NCBI RefSeq assembly: GCF_028023675.1 | Contig: NZ_JAQIOZ010000024.1 | Coordinates: 1-64,000 of the forward strand | Reading direction: 5' to 3' | From: Primorskyibacter aestuariivivens | GTDB taxonomy: Bacteria; Pseudomonadota; Alphaproteobacteria; Rhodobacterales; Rhodobacteraceae | DNA length: 64,000 bases | Shown here: one piece after another, positions 17,063 to 25,625 of the stretch | How the letters are laid out: the number at the start of each line of letters is the position of its first letter | How positions within the stretch are numbered: the first letter of the stretch is position 1 | Notes under the pieces: model-generated | Told to the model about the DNA's origin: nothing | Databases searched by the model: none | The model's input: only the letters and a program-made list of their open reading frames with translations | Position numbers and translations under genes: made by a program

Positions 17063-17699
17063 CGTCATCGCCTTCGGCAGTGACGGCACGGCCCGGACCT
17101 CAGGCTGGACCTTCCACGGCGAGCGGCCTGCCTGGGCGGGTCTGGATGATAGTGCTGAGGCCGAAGTCGTTCTGGCCTCGTTGGACGCCACGCCGCGGTC
17201 TGGTCGCGACGACATCCTCTCCCTGGTCCACGCCACAGCAGATCGCCACCAGGGAAACCGCGCCCTGCAGCAGGTCGACCTCGATGCGGACGACAGGCAG
17301 ATCCTCTTCCGCGCCCTGGTCGAGGCCGAAAGCAGCTATGACCCGACCGCCGTCAGCCCCAAGGGTGCCTATGGTTTGGGCCAGCTGATGCCAGACACGG
17401 CCAGCGCGCTCGGCGTCGATCCGCACGATCCCTCCCAGAACCTCGATGGAGCGGCGCGCTACCTGCTCGCGCAGCTCGCCACGTTCAAGGACATCGACTT
17501 GGCGCTGGCAGCCTACAATGCCGGGCCGCACCGGGTGGTCGAGTATTCCGGCATCCCCCCCTTCACCGAGACCCGCGACTACATCGCGCGCATCCACCGG
17601 ATCCGGTCCCGGCTGGCAGGCGCACCCGCTTCAACGCCGGACACTCGCGTCGCGGACCGGGTTCCAGTCCGCGCGCCGGTCCTCATCGAATTTCAGTAG
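17055..17699 (+). CDS. virB1: VirB1-like lytic transglycosylase
   Basis: A 214-residue protein that cuts peptidoglycan so the secretion channel can cross the wall. The SLT domain spans about 80-195, with catalytic Glu92 in VEAESSYDP, then GLGQLMPDTA and the AYNAGPHRV motif. I place the start at the GTG at 17055, directly after GAGGAG and overlapping the previous gene; the frame is open farther upstream but that part is not protein-like. No clear signal peptide is visible at this start, which is odd for a VirB1 protein, so export may use another route or the start may differ. Confidence 0.8.
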   Translation: MADVIAFGSDGTARTSGWTFHGERPAWAGLDDSAEAEVVLASLDATPRSGRDDILSLVHATADRHQGNRALQQVDLDADDRQILFRALVEAESSYDPTAVSPKGAYGLGQLMPDTASALGVDPHDPSQNLDGAARYLLAQLATFKDIDLALAAYNAGPHRVVEYSGIPPFTETRDYIARIHRIRSRLAGAPASTPDTRVADRVPVRAPVLIEFQ

Positions 17700-17715
17700 A
17701 ACAAGGGAACTTCGC

Positions 17716-17997
17716 ATGCTTCGACATCGCCTCAGCCGCCTCTTGCCCATCGCCACAACCCTGACGGCTTTTGCAAGCCCTACCCTCGCGCAAGACTTGT
17801 CGCCGATCCAGACCATGCTGGAAACCGTCGAGGCCGCGCTGACCGGTCCCATCGGGATCGCGGTCGCCACGCTCGCGGTCATCGGCACCGGTTTCATGTG
17901 CATGATGGGACGGCTCAACTGGGGCTGGTTTGCCTCGGTCATCATCGGGATCGTGCTGATCTTCTCGGCAAGTACGATCGTCGCGGGCTTCGCCTGA
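17716..17997 (+). CDS. virB2: VirB2/TrbC-like pilin
   Basis: A 93-residue pilin precursor. The signal peptide (about 1-24) ends in LAQD, and the mature part has two hydrophobic helices (about 43-62 and 68-90) around the short loop GRLNWGWF, the standard VirB2/TrbC plan. The ATG at 17716 has AAGGGAA upstream; the frame extends further 5' but only as a shadow of virB1. It lies between virB1 and virB3, as expected. Confidence 0.88.
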   Translation: MLRHRLSRLLPIATTLTAFASPTLAQDLSPIQTMLETVEAALTGPIGIAVATLAVIGTGFMCMMGRLNWGWFASVIIGIVLIFSASTIVAGFA

Positions 17998-18012
17998 GAC
18001 CGGTCCCTGGAG

Positions 18013-18291
18013 ATGGCAGAACGATCCCCCCTCTTTCTGGGCCTCGCCCGCCCGCCCAAGTATCTGGGTCTCCCTGTCGGATACCTCGTGGTGCTGGCGA
18101 CCGGGGTCGTTCTGCCGTTCATCTGGACGAAGTCGATGGTGTTCTTCCTGATCGGCGTTGTTGCCTATCCGATCCTCTGGTTCGTCGCCGACCGCGAACC
18201 GCATTTCTTCGAGGTGCTGCGCGTCTCCTACGGCTCAGTGCGCCCGACGAAGAACCGAGCTCTGCATGGAGGCGACAGCTTTGGCGCTTGA
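18013..18291 (+). CDS. virB3: VirB3-like inner-membrane protein
   Basis: A 92-residue protein with an N-terminal PLFLGLARPPKYLGLP, the conserved start of VirB3/TrbD proteins, and two hydrophobic segments (about 22-55). It follows virB2 by 15 nt, with a CTGGAGAT ribosome site. Its 3' end overlaps the start of virB4 by 26 nt. VirB3 works with VirB4 at the inner-membrane platform. Confidence 0.87.
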   Translation: MAERSPLFLGLARPPKYLGLPVGYLVVLATGVVLPFIWTKSMVFFLIGVVAYPILWFVADREPHFFEVLRVSYGSVRPTKNRALHGGDSFGA

Positions 18292-20659
18292 TGCAGGCAC
18301 ACTTTCCACTCACGGAGCAGCCCTGCATCAAGCGGGCGGCGGGGAATTCGCGCGGGAGAGCTATCTCGCGGAGCACCTGCCCTATTTTGCTCTCGCGGAT
18401 GATGATGTCATGGTCCTACGCGAGGGCGATCTGATGGCGACCCTGCGCCTCGACGGGCTCAACCCGATGACCAGTGAAGACGCCCGGCTCGACGCGCTCA
18501 AACGCGCGGTCGCGGCCATCGCCGCCCAGACCGGCAACGCCTTCGGCTTCTACATCCACCGCATCTCCGTGCCACAGGATCTCGGAATGCGCCCCATCGA
18601 GGGAGACAGCTTCGCCGCGGCGATCGACGCCCGCTGGCAGGCCCATGTCGAAGACCTCCGCCCGGCCAAGCGTCAGCTCTATCTCAGCGTCATCCGGCGC
18701 CCCGATATCTCAGCGCGCATCCCGCTTCTGCGCGCCTTTGCCCGCAAGACCTGGGTCAAGGACCGCGCGACACGGATGCAGGAGCTGAACGAGGTCATGG
18801 GCTTCTTCGAGGTGGCACTTGCCTCGGCCAATCCGGTTCGGCTGACCCGCAAGGTCGGCGAATGGCTGGGCTACCTCAATACGCTGAACGCGGGCAGCTT
18901 CTCCCCCATTGCCTTCGGGCAAAGCGCCCTGCCCCTCTCGCACACCCTGGGCAATTGCCGCGCGACCTTTGATGGCGACGTTGTCACCTTGACCGACGCC
19001 GTGACCGGTCAGGTCAAACACGGCGCGCTCTTTTCGATGAAGACCTATCCGGCCCTCACGGATGTCACGCTGCTCGACGCGATCGACCTACCCCTCGACG
19101 TCGTTCTGACAAACTCCTTCAGCCCGATCCCGAACAACATCATGGCCGAACGCATCCAGCGCATCATCCGTCAGATGCATGCCTCCGACGATGCGGCCGT
19201 CTCCCTGCGCGAGCAACTCGGGCAAGCAGCCGACGACCAGGAAGCGGGCCGCATCGCCTTTGGCGACCATCACCTCTCCATCGCGGTCTACGCGCCGGAC
19301 CGCGACACGCTGGAACGCGCCGCCGCCCAGATCAAGCGCGTGGGTCAGGAGATCATGTCGGTGATCGTCCGCGAAAACATGGCGCTGAAAGCCACCTACT
19401 TCGCGCAATCCCCCGGCAATTTCGGCTACCGCGCGCGCAAGACGCCGATCTCCTCGATCAACTTCGCGGATTTCGCCGCCCTCCATGGCAGCGTCGAGGG
19501 GCGTGGGCCGGACCAGTCGCCCTGGGGTCAGACCATCTCCGTGCTACCCACGGTCGGCACGTCGGGCTATCGCTTCAATTTCCACGAGGCGGGCAGCCCG
19601 GGCAAGGAACCGACCGTTGGCCATACGCTCGTGCTGGGCCGCACCGGTACCGGCAAGACGCTCACCACCGCCTTCCTTGCGGCGCAGGCGCAGCGGGTTG
19701 GCGCAAGGCTCTTTTTCTTCGACAAGGATCGAGGGCTCGAGATGGCCGTGCGCGCCCTCGGTGGCCGATACAACGAAATCCGCGCGGGCGTTCCCACGGG
19801 GTTGAACCCGCTCGCCACCGAGACAGACGAGCGGGGCCGGGCATGGCTCTCCGACTGGCTTGCGACCCTTCTCACGCGTAATGGCACGCTCTCGGGCGAG
19901 CAATCTCGCCATATCCAGAGTGCGGTCGGCCAGAATGCTGATGCGGGGGCAGCTCTGCAACGTTTCGAGAGTTTCGAGACCCTGTTCCAGTCGCTCGATG
20001 ACGAGGGCGAGCTGCAGTCCCGCGTCGCCGAATGGGCCCCTGGCGGGCGCTACGGCTGGGTTTTCGATGAACCCGAGCGCGGCGCGGGTCTCAAGCTTAC
20101 AGGCGATATCGTCGGGTTCGATATGACCGAAATCCTCGACATGACGACCGAGCGCATGGCGGTGCTCTCCTACATCTTCCGCCAGATCGAACGCGTGGTC
20201 GAGGACCGCCGCCCGACCATCATCGTGCTCGACGAGGCCTGGAAGCTCCTGGACGATCCGTATTTCGGGGCGCGGCTGGAAAACTGGCTGGTGACGCTCA
20301 GGAAGATGAACTGCGTCGTGATCATGATGACGCAGTACCCGAGCCAATTGCGGGATTCCCGCGTTGGCAAGACCATTGTCGAGACGGTGCCCACCCAGAT
20401 CCTCTTCCCGAACGACCGCGCCACGATCTCGGATTACGACTTCCTGCGCGTGAACGCCAAGGAAGCAGCACTTCTCGTGCAGCCCACCATCGGCCAGCGC
20501 ATCGCGCTCGTCCGCTCAGCGGGCGACAGCGTCTTTGTCGACGCGGATCTCTCCGCGCTTGGCGACCTCCTCCCCATCCTTGGCGGCGGTGCCACTGGCG
20601 AGGCCCGCGTGCCCGCCGATTGGCGCGGCAATCCCGATTTCTGGAGACATGTTTTATGA
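18266..20659 (+). CDS. virB4: VirB4 secretion ATPase
   Basis: A 797-residue ATPase of the expected length, the largest and most conserved T4SS component. Walker A GRTGTGKT is near residue 457 and Walker B IIVLDEAWKLL near 654, followed by the MMTQYPSQL sensor region. The N-terminal CagE/TrbE/VirB domain is intact (NAFGFYIHRISVPQDLG, FFEVALASANPVRL). I chose the ATG at 18266; the frame is open upstream but only as a shadow of virB3. It energises pilus assembly and substrate passage. It ends overlapping the next small lipoprotein gene (ATGA). Confidence 0.93.
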   Translation: MEATALALDAGTLSTHGAALHQAGGGEFARESYLAEHLPYFALADDDVMVLREGDLMATLRLDGLNPMTSEDARLDALKRAVAAIAAQTGNAFGFYIHRISVPQDLGMRPIEGDSFAAAIDARWQAHVEDLRPAKRQLYLSVIRRPDISARIPLLRAFARKTWVKDRATRMQELNEVMGFFEVALASANPVRLTRKVGEWLGYLNTLNAGSFSPIAFGQSALPLSHTLGNCRATFDGDVVTLTDAVTGQVKHGALFSMKTYPALTDVTLLDAIDLPLDVVLTNSFSPIPNNIMAERIQRIIRQMHASDDAAVSLREQLGQAADDQEAGRIAFGDHHLSIAVYAPDRDTLERAAAQIKRVGQEIMSVIVRENMALKATYFAQSPGNFGYRARKTPISSINFADFAALHGSVEGRGPDQSPWGQTISVLPTVGTSGYRFNFHEAGSPGKEPTVGHTLVLGRTGTGKTLTTAFLAAQAQRVGARLFFFDKDRGLEMAVRALGGRYNEIRAGVPTGLNPLATETDERGRAWLSDWLATLLTRNGTLSGEQSRHIQSAVGQNADAGAALQRFESFETLFQSLDDEGELQSRVAEWAPGGRYGWVFDEPERGAGLKLTGDIVGFDMTEILDMTTERMAVLSYIFRQIERVVEDRRPTIIVLDEAWKLLDDPYFGARLENWLVTLRKMNCVVIMMTQYPSQLRDSRVGKTIVETVPTQILFPNDRATISDYDFLRVNAKEAALLVQPTIGQRIALVRSAGDSVFVDADLSALGDLLPILGGGATGEARVPADWRGNPDFWRHVL

Positions 20660-20865
20660 GTTCAAAACCCCTCTTCGCGCTTTGCGCCGCCGCGAGCCTG
20701 CTGGCCGCTTGCGAACAATACACCGAACAGACATCGCCATGCTTCGGACGCAATGGCGAACCGCAAGTGACGCGGTCTGCCTTTTCGGTCTCGACCTTGG
20801 GCGGTCCGGTTCAGGCGGCGACCAAACCCGACTGCACCTTCGCGCCCCTGCCCCGTCCGGAATGA
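20656..20865 (+). CDS. VirB7-like small lipoprotein
   Basis: A 69-residue protein starting at the ATG that overlaps the virB4 stop (ATGA). It has a signal peptide with a lipobox, ASLLAAC, so Cys18 should be lipidated and the protein outer-membrane anchored. The remainder is short, with two more cysteines (SPCFGRN, KPDCTF). Size and lipobox match the VirB7 role of stabilising VirB9, although its place between virB4 and the virB5 genes differs from the Agrobacterium order. Its stop overlaps the next start. Confidence 0.7.
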   Translation: MSSKPLFALCAAASLLAACEQYTEQTSPCFGRNGEPQVTRSAFSVSTLGGPVQAATKPDCTFAPLPRPE

Positions 20866-21974
20866 GCCGTGCGGCACTCATATCCGCCGGGCTCTTCCTT
20901 GGCCTTGGCGCCCTGCCCGCGCATGCCCAAGGCGTGCCGACGCAGGACAATTCCGCGATCGGGCGCGCAATCGCGCGGGTCACAGCCTTGGCCGAGGATC
21001 TGGGCGTCCAGCAGGACAAGGACCGCACCGAGTCCACGCTGGCCGATGTCCAGGCCGACCAGTTACGCGTCCTCGAGGAGATGACGGCGGCCATCACCGG
21101 CCCCGGGTTTGAGGCCCGCGCGCTCGAGGGCAATGCGGATTTCGGGGTGGCGGCAGTTTATCCCAACACCGATCCGAGCCCGATGGTGAGCCGTCTCTTC
21201 GGCGAGGGTCGCGAGACGGTCGAGATGATGATCGTCGAGGTGGCGGGCGAATTCGCAGGCGCGCCCGGTGTGGCCCGCGCCGGTCTCTCGGCCACCCAGT
21301 GGCGCTGCCTCTTCCAGGCCCTGATCAAGCAGGAGAGCCGCTTCAACGTCGCGGCCGAAAGTCCCGTCGGCGCCTATGGTCTGACCCAGCTCATGCCCGG
21401 CACGGCCTCTGATCTCGGCGTCGACCGGTACGATGTGAAAGACAACCTCCGCGGCGGCGCGCGCTATATCACGACCCAGCTCAACCGCTTCGGCAATATC
21501 CCCCATGCGCTTGCAGCCTATAACGCGGGCCCTGGCCGGGTCATCGAATACGGTGGTGTGCCGCCCTTTGCCGAGACCCAAGGCTATGTGCGCAACATCT
21601 CCAAGTTCTACAACGAATACCTCGCCGTCGTGGGCGGTGCCGACGCGCTCGGCACGCTCTCGCCCTCGGATTTTGCGCTCGCCGAATATGCCAGCATCTC
21701 CGAGGCGGGCGTCTATTACGCCGCCGACAGTTCGGCGACCACCGAACAGGTCATCAATCGTCTCCGCGCGATCATCCTGCAGATCGACGCCCAACCCAAT
21801 GCCAAGGCGGCCTGGGAGCTCAACACCTACGCCAAGGCCGAGATCGGTCGCATCCTCAACCTTCGCGTCCGGCTGATGGCGGCAAACCAGCAGCGCGAGG
21901 CGGCCTATGCGCAGCACCTCGTGGCCGACCGGCTGGCCGAGCGCGATTTCATGCAGATGGGAGTTCCCGAATGA
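20862..21974 (+). CDS. VirB5-like protein with an embedded lytic transglycosylase domain
   Basis: A 370-residue exported protein (signal peptide about 1-22, ending AHAQ). Its mature N-terminus (QGVPTQDNSAIGRAIARV, then LAEDLGVQ) parallels the next gene product, VirB5 (QGVPTFDGSQLGQLVAQL, then MAEDLNVQ). Its C-terminus (NAKAAWELNTYAKAEIGRIL) parallels VirB5 (GLKAAVDLNTRVTAELGIIL). Between them, about 145-250, sits an SLT domain with catalytic Glu158 (LIKQESRFN), GLTQLMPGTA and AYNAGPGRV. It looks like a VirB5 duplicate with a VirB1-type enzyme inserted, a second transglycosylase in this operon. It overlaps both neighbours by 4 nt. Confidence 0.75.
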   Translation: MSRAALISAGLFLGLGALPAHAQGVPTQDNSAIGRAIARVTALAEDLGVQQDKDRTESTLADVQADQLRVLEEMTAAITGPGFEARALEGNADFGVAAVYPNTDPSPMVSRLFGEGRETVEMMIVEVAGEFAGAPGVARAGLSATQWRCLFQALIKQESRFNVAAESPVGAYGLTQLMPGTASDLGVDRYDVKDNLRGGARYITTQLNRFGNIPHALAAYNAGPGRVIEYGGVPPFAETQGYVRNISKFYNEYLAVVGGADALGTLSPSDFALAEYASISEAGVYYAADSSATTEQVINRLRAIILQIDAQPNAKAAWELNTYAKAEIGRILNLRVRLMAANQQREAAYAQHLVADRLAERDFMQMGVPE

Positions 21975-22738
21975 GACATCTTCTCCTGACCGTGGCCGCA
22001 GTCACCACACTCGGGTTTGCCTCGCCCTCAACGGCCCAGGGCGTACCAACCTTTGATGGCTCGCAGCTTGGTCAACTCGTGGCGCAGCTCGAACACATGG
22101 CTGAGGACCTGAACGTCCAGATGCAGCAGCTTGCGACCATGCGGCTGGAGTTGGAAACCCAGCTGTCGCAGCTCACGAACCTCGAGGCGCAACTGACCTC
22201 GCTCATTGAAGGCAGCGGGCTCGGAGAACTCTTTGCCACGGTCGAAGAGTTCCGCGCGCTGCGTGGCAAGCTGGTGGCCCCGCTCAACACCGCGCAGTCT
22301 TTGGCCAGCGGCGATTTCCTGAGCGGCTTCAATCCCGGCGCAGAACTCTCAGCCTCGGTCGAGCGCGTGCTGTCTGGCAGCGGCTTCACCTCGGAACGCC
22401 TCAGCACGCTTTCGGACTCCGATCAGCCTGCCGACAACCGCATCGCCGCCTCGGCTGGGGCCAGCGCCATGCTCTCCGTCGCAGCGCAAGAAAGCCACGA
22501 AGAAGCGGGACAGAGCCTCGAACGGCTCGAGACCATGGTTGGGCTCATCGACGATCAGGATGGCTTAAAAGCCGCCGTCGATCTCAACACCCGCGTCACC
22601 GCCGAACTTGGCATCATCCTGACCCAGATCTGGCGGCTGGAAGCGGCCCAGGGCGTCAGTGCCGGCCAGCTTGGGGTCGTCGACGCCGCAACCCTCGCGG
22701 ATGAGCGCAAGTTCCGCTCGATGGCGGTGGATCCATGA
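21971..22738 (+). CDS. virB5: VirB5/TrbJ-like minor pilus protein
   Basis: A 255-residue exported protein (signal peptide about 1-22, STAQ). It is mainly helical with coiled-coil stretches (LVAQLEHMAEDLNVQMQQ, then LETQLSQLTNLEAQLTSL) and a C-terminal helix LKAAVDLNTRVTAELGIIL, which is the VirB5/TrbJ pattern. VirB5 sits at the pilus tip and helps host contact. The start overlaps the previous stop (ATGA). The upstream gene appears to be a paralogue carrying an enzyme insertion. Confidence 0.8.
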   Translation: MRHLLLTVAAVTTLGFASPSTAQGVPTFDGSQLGQLVAQLEHMAEDLNVQMQQLATMRLELETQLSQLTNLEAQLTSLIEGSGLGELFATVEEFRALRGKLVAPLNTAQSLASGDFLSGFNPGAELSASVERVLSGSGFTSERLSTLSDSDQPADNRIAASAGASAMLSVAAQESHEEAGQSLERLETMVGLIDDQDGLKAAVDLNTRVTAELGIILTQIWRLEAAQGVSAGQLGVVDAATLADERKFRSMAVDP

Positions 22739-23172
22739 GGCAATCCATGACCCGCAGCTTGGCACCGGTTCTATCTCTTGGTCTCGCCGCGCTTGTCGTG
22801 GCCGCCCCACCAAGTGTTGCGTTGGCCCAAACTCCAACCACACAGCCCTCCGGTGACACGCCCTTCAGCTCGATGGCCATCGCGCGGGACGAGGCCGACG
22901 CATGCCGTGTCCCGAAACCGCCCATCGATCTGGCCGAGACCGCCTATCTCCGCAACGGCTACCGCGCGATCCTGAGAATAATGGCCGCTGAGAAATGGCA
23001 GGAGTCGCATTCCTGCGAGTGCTATCTAACGCAAATTACATGGCAGGAGGTGGTCGAGCGCTCTGCTGATTTCATGCTGTCGGATGACGCTCGCCGTCCC
23101 TTCGATGTCTCAGAACTGCGCCTGCTTGCCGACGAAATGCTGGCAGAACACGACAAGGCCTGCATCAAATAA
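22735..23172 (+). CDS. secreted protein of the T4SS operon, unknown function
   Basis: A 145-residue protein with a signal peptide (about 1-31, ending ALAQ). The mature part has several cysteines (DACRVP, SCECYL, KACIK), suggesting disulphide bonds, and a helical centre. It sits between virB5 and virB6 and overlaps both (4 nt and 1 nt), so it is part of the secretion system, perhaps an entry-exclusion or periplasmic assembly factor. No specific family was recognised. Confidence 0.65.
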   Translation: MRQSMTRSLAPVLSLGLAALVVAAPPSVALAQTPTTQPSGDTPFSSMAIARDEADACRVPKPPIDLAETAYLRNGYRAILRIMAAEKWQESHSCECYLTQITWQEVVERSADFMLSDDARRPFDVSELRLLADEMLAEHDKACIK

Positions 23173-24185
23173 TGGGCATAATTCGCGACATCCTTTCCGA
23201 AGTGGACAGTGCCGTCGACACCGTTGCCCAAGACGGATTTCTCGACGCGGCCGCAGCCGTCGGAAATGTGATCAGTGCCGGCAGCATTCTGCTTCTGATC
23301 CTCTTGGGAACAAGTGTCGTCATGCAGCTTCGGCCAATGACGTTTGGCAGCGCGTTTGCCTTCGGCGTCAAACTGTTGCTGATTTCGATTTTCGCCCAAA
23401 GCTGGGACAATTTCCAGGTGATCTACCGCATCGTCACCGAAGTGCCAGACAGCATCGGCGCAGCCATTCTCGACCTGACTGACACTGGCGACGAGGCCGG
23501 GGTCTATGAGAGCCTCGACAACATGGTCGCGCGCATCACCGCCTATGGCGACACGATCGGCGACCGCGCGGGCTGGGTCTTCGGCGCGGTCCTGGGCGCG
23601 ATCTTCTTTGTCCTTTCCGCCGTTTTCGCCGCCGTCACCGCCGGGATCATTGCCTTCGCACGCATCGTCTTCGCGCTGATGATCGTCATCGCCCCCTTCA
23701 TGATCGTGACCTCGCTGTTCAAGCCGACCCAGTCTCTTTTCGAGGCCTGGACCCGCGCCACCGTCGGCTACGCGCTCATGCCGGTCGCGGCCGCAGGCGC
23801 CGCGGGCATCATCGTGGCGATCGCCGAAGCCATCGGGGACGCCTCCGCCGATCCGGGCGATGTCGAGACCGTGAGCCTCATCCTGCCCTTCCTCGTGATC
23901 CTCATTCTCAGCGCCGGGATCATGGCCTCAGTCCCCTATATTGCGTCCAACCTCACCGGCGTCGTCGGCATTGCCTCGAATGCCGTGGGTCTGACCGGCC
24001 TCGCACGTCAGGGTTTTGTGAACACGCGGGAGTACGGCACTGGCGCGACCTCGCGTCTCGTCACCGGCAAGTCTCCGCACGAGCTGAACCAGATGGCCAA
24101 TGCGGGCGTGGTGAAGACCGGCGAGCTGATCCGGCAAAGCCCCGGCGCGCTTCTCTTCGCCGCCAAGGCCTTCCGCAAACCCTGA
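23172..24185 (+). CDS. virB6: VirB6-like polytopic inner-membrane protein
   Basis: A 337-residue protein with about six to seven predicted membrane helices (for example 38-56, 64-76, 130-160, 165-180, 196-216, 233-252). The pattern FARIVFALMIVIAPFMIVTSLF before a central helix is typical of VirB6/TrbL. A soluble C-terminal tail follows. VirB6 forms part of the inner-membrane channel. The ATG overlaps the previous TAA by one nt. Confidence 0.85.
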   Translation: MGIIRDILSEVDSAVDTVAQDGFLDAAAAVGNVISAGSILLLILLGTSVVMQLRPMTFGSAFAFGVKLLLISIFAQSWDNFQVIYRIVTEVPDSIGAAILDLTDTGDEAGVYESLDNMVARITAYGDTIGDRAGWVFGAVLGAIFFVLSAVFAAVTAGIIAFARIVFALMIVIAPFMIVTSLFKPTQSLFEAWTRATVGYALMPVAAAGAAGIIVAIAEAIGDASADPGDVETVSLILPFLVILILSAGIMASVPYIASNLTGVVGIASNAVGLTGLARQGFVNTREYGTGATSRLVTGKSPHELNQMANAGVVKTGELIRQSPGALLFAAKAFRKP

Positions 24186-24202
24186 TGTGAAAGACGACGA
24201 CT

Positions 24203-24883
24203 TTGAAGAAGCTTGTGTCCAGTTCTCCTGCGCCTGACCGCGACGCGTTTGAAGCGGATTTCATCTATGGGCCAAGGCGGCGCGAACGATTTGCGTGGTT
24301 CGTCGCGGCGGCAGGTGTGCTCGTCGGCATGGCCGGCATGGTCGCGGGCGCGAGTCTCTTTCCCCTCAAGACGATCGAGACCTTCGTGGTCGTGGTCGAC
24401 AAGGAGACCGGCGAGATGGATCGCGTCGCCGCCGTGCAGGCTCTGACGCTCTCGGAAAGCGATGCCATCATCCAGGCCAATCTCGTAGCCTATGTGGATG
24501 ATCGAGAAACCTATGACCTGACCGATGGCGAGCAACGCATCAACTCCGTGCTCGATCGTTCGGACGGCGATGCCGCCCGCACGTTGCGCGATCTCTGGTC
24601 TTCCACGAATGAGGACTACCCGATCACGGTCTATGGGCGTGACGCCAAGATCGAGGTGGTGATCAAGTCCGTGAACCAGATCGAGCACGGCGTGGCCCAG
24701 GTCCGCTTCACCCGCACGCTGCGCCGGCCGCGCGACACGCGCACCGTCACCCGGTCTTACGTCGCCACTGTCGGCTACGACTTCCAACCCGAAACCCGCC
24801 AGCGCCTTCAGGACGTCTGGGCCAACCCCTTGGGCTTCGTGGTGACCTCCTACCGCGTCGACGCCGAGACCCTGGAGAACTGA
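24203..24883 (+). CDS. virB8: VirB8-like inner-membrane assembly factor
   Basis: A 226-residue bitopic protein: a short cytoplasmic N-terminus, one membrane helix (about 29-52), then a periplasmic NTF2-like domain with the VirB8 pattern FVVVVDKETGEMDRV, LVAYVDDRETYDL and VTRSYVATVGYDF. The start is TTG at 24203, because the preceding ATG-TGA is closed. It nucleates the channel by binding VirB9 and VirB10. Spacing to virB9 is 5 nt. Confidence 0.88.
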   Translation: MKKLVSSSPAPDRDAFEADFIYGPRRRERFAWFVAAAGVLVGMAGMVAGASLFPLKTIETFVVVVDKETGEMDRVAAVQALTLSESDAIIQANLVAYVDDRETYDLTDGEQRINSVLDRSDGDAARTLRDLWSSTNEDYPITVYGRDAKIEVVIKSVNQIEHGVAQVRFTRTLRRPRDTRTVTRSYVATVGYDFQPETRQRLQDVWANPLGFVVTSYRVDAETLEN

Positions 24884-24888
24884 CCAAG

Positions 24889-25623
24889 ATGAAATCCCTG
24901 CCCGCGCTCCGCACCACACTTCTCCTAGCGCTTGCCCTTCCTGTTGCCGCACTCGCCGAGGCCACGCCACAAGGTGGCCCGCTCGATATCCGCATCCGCA
25001 CCGCCGTCTACAATGAAAACCAGGTCTACCGGATCGAAACTGACTTGCGGCATTCGACCACGATCCATTTCGGGGCCGGGGAGAGTTTCGAGGCGGTGAT
25101 CGTCGGCGACACCGAGAGCTTCCAGGTCGACCCGATCCCCGAACTTGGCAACGTGCTGACCATCAAACCACATGTGGCCAATGCCTCCACCAACATGACG
25201 GTGATCACCAACCGCCGCACCTATTCCTTCCACCTGCGCGAGGGCTCGATCCCGAACCGCACTGGTATGTTCTTCGAGGTGCGCTTCCGCTACCCCGACG
25301 AGGAACGTCGCGCGGCGGGTGCCACCCAGCCGAAGGGTTTCGAGGCCCCGCGCAACTACAACTACCGCGTCTCGGGCGAAGGTGATTTCCGCCCCAGCCA
25401 TATCTACGACGACGGGCGCTATACCTATTTCGTGTTTCCGGAGAACGTCCGCCAGCCCGCCCTCTTCAAGGCCGATGACCAGGGCCGTGAGCGCACCGTC
25501 AACTGGACCCAACAAGGCAACACCGTCCGGGTCCTCGGGGTCAACACCTACTGGACGCTGCGCATCGGCGACGCGGCGATCTGCGCCTGGCGCGACGAAA
25601 GCGCGATCTACGTGAGCAACTGA
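24889..25623 (+). CDS. virB9: VirB9-like outer-membrane core protein
   Basis: A 244-residue secreted protein (signal peptide about 1-22, ALAEA). The N-terminal domain (IRTAVYNENQVYRIETDL; TIHFGAGESFEAVIVGD) and the C-terminal domain (NYNYRVSGEGDFRPSHIYDDGRYTYFVFPEN) follow VirB9/TrbG closely, including the FxPxxIYDDGxxTYF core that contacts the VirB7 lipoprotein and the VirB10 barrel. Directly followed by virB10. Confidence 0.9.
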   Translation: MKSLPALRTTLLLALALPVAALAEATPQGGPLDIRIRTAVYNENQVYRIETDLRHSTTIHFGAGESFEAVIVGDTESFQVDPIPELGNVLTIKPHVANASTNMTVITNRRTYSFHLREGSIPNRTGMFFEVRFRYPDEERRAAGATQPKGFEAPRNYNYRVSGEGDFRPSHIYDDGRYTYFVFPENVRQPALFKADDQGRERTVNWTQQGNTVRVLGVNTYWTLRIGDAAICAWRDESAIYVSN

Positions 25624-25625
25624 CC

